Assembly: GCA_030770425.1 (NCBI GenBank)
Contig: JASJFT010000387.1
Location: 1-22,096 of the forward strand
Reading direction: 5' to 3'
Length of the DNA: 22,096 bases
Source: Darksidea phi
Lineage: Eukaryota; Ascomycota; Dothideomycetes; Pleosporales; Lentitheciaceae
The notes beneath the pieces are model-generated. The model worked only from the letters and a program-made list of their open reading frames with translations, was not told the origin of the DNA and made no database searches. The translations under genes and the position numbers were made by a program. Shown here in pieces: positions 21,251 to 22,096 of the stretch; position 1 is the stretch's first letter; every line of letters starts with the position of its first letter.

Positions 21251-22022
21251 ATTTATAAATTTATATATCTACCTTTAATCTAACTAATTATTAGATATCT
21301 TCTTATATAATTTATAAAGTTATCTTTTAAATACTTTTATTAGTATAACTCTAATATAGTTAATAACTACTTAGTTTTTTAGTTTATTATTATAGAGATT
21401 CTATTTCTTAAGAGTATTCTTTAGTTCTTAAGTATTTTATTAAAGGGGTAACTCGCCTAACTATTTTAACTTTAAATTTTCTTCTTTTTTAATTTTATAA
21501 GGTATTTTCTAGTTTAGTATCTATTATAGTTTCTCTTTTAGATCTTTATCTAGTAATAGTATATTTTAATTAATAGGTTCTATATTTATCTTATTATTCT
21601 AGGTATTATAATATCTCTATTATATATCTAGGACTCTTAACTATCTACTAATCTTTAAATTCTTAGAACTATTCTTATTTTATATTAGGTAACTATACTA
21701 CTTATATTATTTTATAAAGTATTCCCTTCTCTTAAAGCTTTAGTAGAAGATATTCTTTTTTCTTCTAGTTATAAGTTCTTTTTATACTAGATATAGAATA
21801 TATAATCTTTTATAATATATCTAGTATAAGATCTTATAGCTAGGTTTCTTATATATAATTCTATAGTTAGTATTCTATTTATAGTCCTTAGTATCTACCC
21901 TAGTTAATCTACGTAGCTATCGCTCTATAGTATATTTTATTAGAAAATACTTTTTATATTTATTATTATAGTAGCTATTCTATTCTAGTTATTCTTAATT
22001 TTTATATTCTTTAACCTAGTTA
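21251..22022 (-). pseudogene. gag: C-terminal gag remnant of Gypsy C (truncated)
   Basis: A readable minus-strand frame lies upstream of protease and contains basic, polar sequence such as KLKKKRKFKVK near 21480. I find no clear zinc knuckle. The frame is cut at the right edge of the mutated block near 22022, so the start of gag and the 5' LTR are missing. The assignment rests on position before protease and on composition. Confidence 0.5.
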
Positions 22023-22096
22023 TTGGTGGGGAAGCGCCTGCGGGTGGAGCGCGCTAGGAAATCTCTTCGGATTAAGGTTTGATCGTCCAGAGGTAC
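22023..22096. other. Normal-composition right flank
   Basis: From about 22023 the sequence abruptly regains CA, TG and high GC (for example GGTGGGGAAGCGCCTGCGGG). I find no mutated counterpart of it elsewhere in the window. It is probably unique or unRIPped genomic DNA outside the retrotransposon block. Too short to call a gene. Confidence 0.7.

Larger units (their letters stand above)
17348..22022 (-). mobile_element. RIP-degraded Gypsy chromovirus C, minus strand
   Basis: Read from right to left it has the end of gag, protease, RT, RNase H, integrase and chromodomain. No LTR of its own is visible: the 5' end is cut at the composition boundary near 22022 and the 3' end meets the Gypsy A insertion at 17348. 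Its integrase differs clearly from that of B1 and A, so it is a third family. CG is rare and many G-to-A/C-to-T changes lie outside CA/TG, as in the B elements. Confidence 0.85.

Noticed and set aside
76..22022. Mitochondrial, plasmid or AT-rich bacterial DNA
   Set aside because: The AT richness comes from specific loss of CA/TG with CG retained, and the remnants are fungal LTR retrotransposons. That is RIP in a nuclear genome.
76..22022. CpG methylation decay as the cause of AT enrichment
   Set aside because: CG dinucleotides are still common in the Copia and Gypsy A parts while CA/TG are gone. CpG decay would produce the opposite pattern.
1..22096. tRNA, rRNA, CRISPR array or a cargo or host gene
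   Set aside because: I looked for cloverleaf-like sequence, regular spacer arrays and non-retroelement motifs on both strands and saw none. The regularly spaced repeats are the 21-bp, 38-bp and 54-bp units described.

Overview
The window is almost entirely a block of dead, repeat-induced-point-mutated (RIP) retrotransposons, of the kind found in AT-rich compartments of filamentous ascomycete (Pezizomycotina) genomes. From about base 76 to 22022 the dinucleotides CA and TG are nearly absent on both strands (15 sites found by hand in about 22 kb), while CG, CC and CT persist. This is the signature of exhaustive CpA-to-TpA mutation, not of CpG deamination. As a result ATG and TGA have almost vanished, and every gene remnant is studded with TAA/TAG where CAA, CAG and TGG stood. 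I see no intact protein gene, tRNA, rRNA or CRISPR array. Only 1-75 and about 22023-22096 have ordinary composition.

Layout. (1) 1-75: unmutated tail of a repeat, matched without gaps by a mutated copy at 8414-8488. (2) 76-2890: 5'-truncated Ty1/Copia element on the + strand (end of the integrase-RT linker, reverse transcriptase, RNase H, a C-terminal heptad-repeat tail, PPT, 3' LTR). (3) 2891-5483: minus-strand chromovirus-like Gypsy fragment 'B2' (5' LTR 5044-5483, gag with CCHC knuckle). (4) 5484-7878: plus-strand copy 'B1' of the same family (integrase from mid zinc finger, chromodomain, PPT, 3' LTR 7442-7878); the two LTRs form a long inverted repeat. (5) 7879-8752: unresolved AT-rich remnants with a 54-bp tandem duplication. 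(6) 8753-17347: complete but dead Gypsy chromovirus 'A', with 186-bp LTRs, a probable 5-bp target-site duplication, gag, protease, RT, RNase H, integrase, chromodomain and an unusually long 3' segment. (7) 17348-22022: minus-strand Gypsy chromovirus 'C' (gag end, protease, RT, RNase H, integrase, chromodomain). (8) 22023-22096: normal flank.

The elements form at least two mutational layers. Copia and Gypsy A keep many CG/CC sites and show mainly CA/TG changes. B1/B2, 7879-8752 and C are poorer in CG and also carry C-to-T/G-to-A changes outside CA/TG. The simplest history is that older chromoviruses B and C were degraded first, and that A and Copia then inserted and were silenced by RIP. Reading frames across pol are largely free of indels, so the damage is almost purely point transitions.

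All domain calls come from hand translation, reading TAA/TAG as ancestral Gln/Trp; none was checked against a database.
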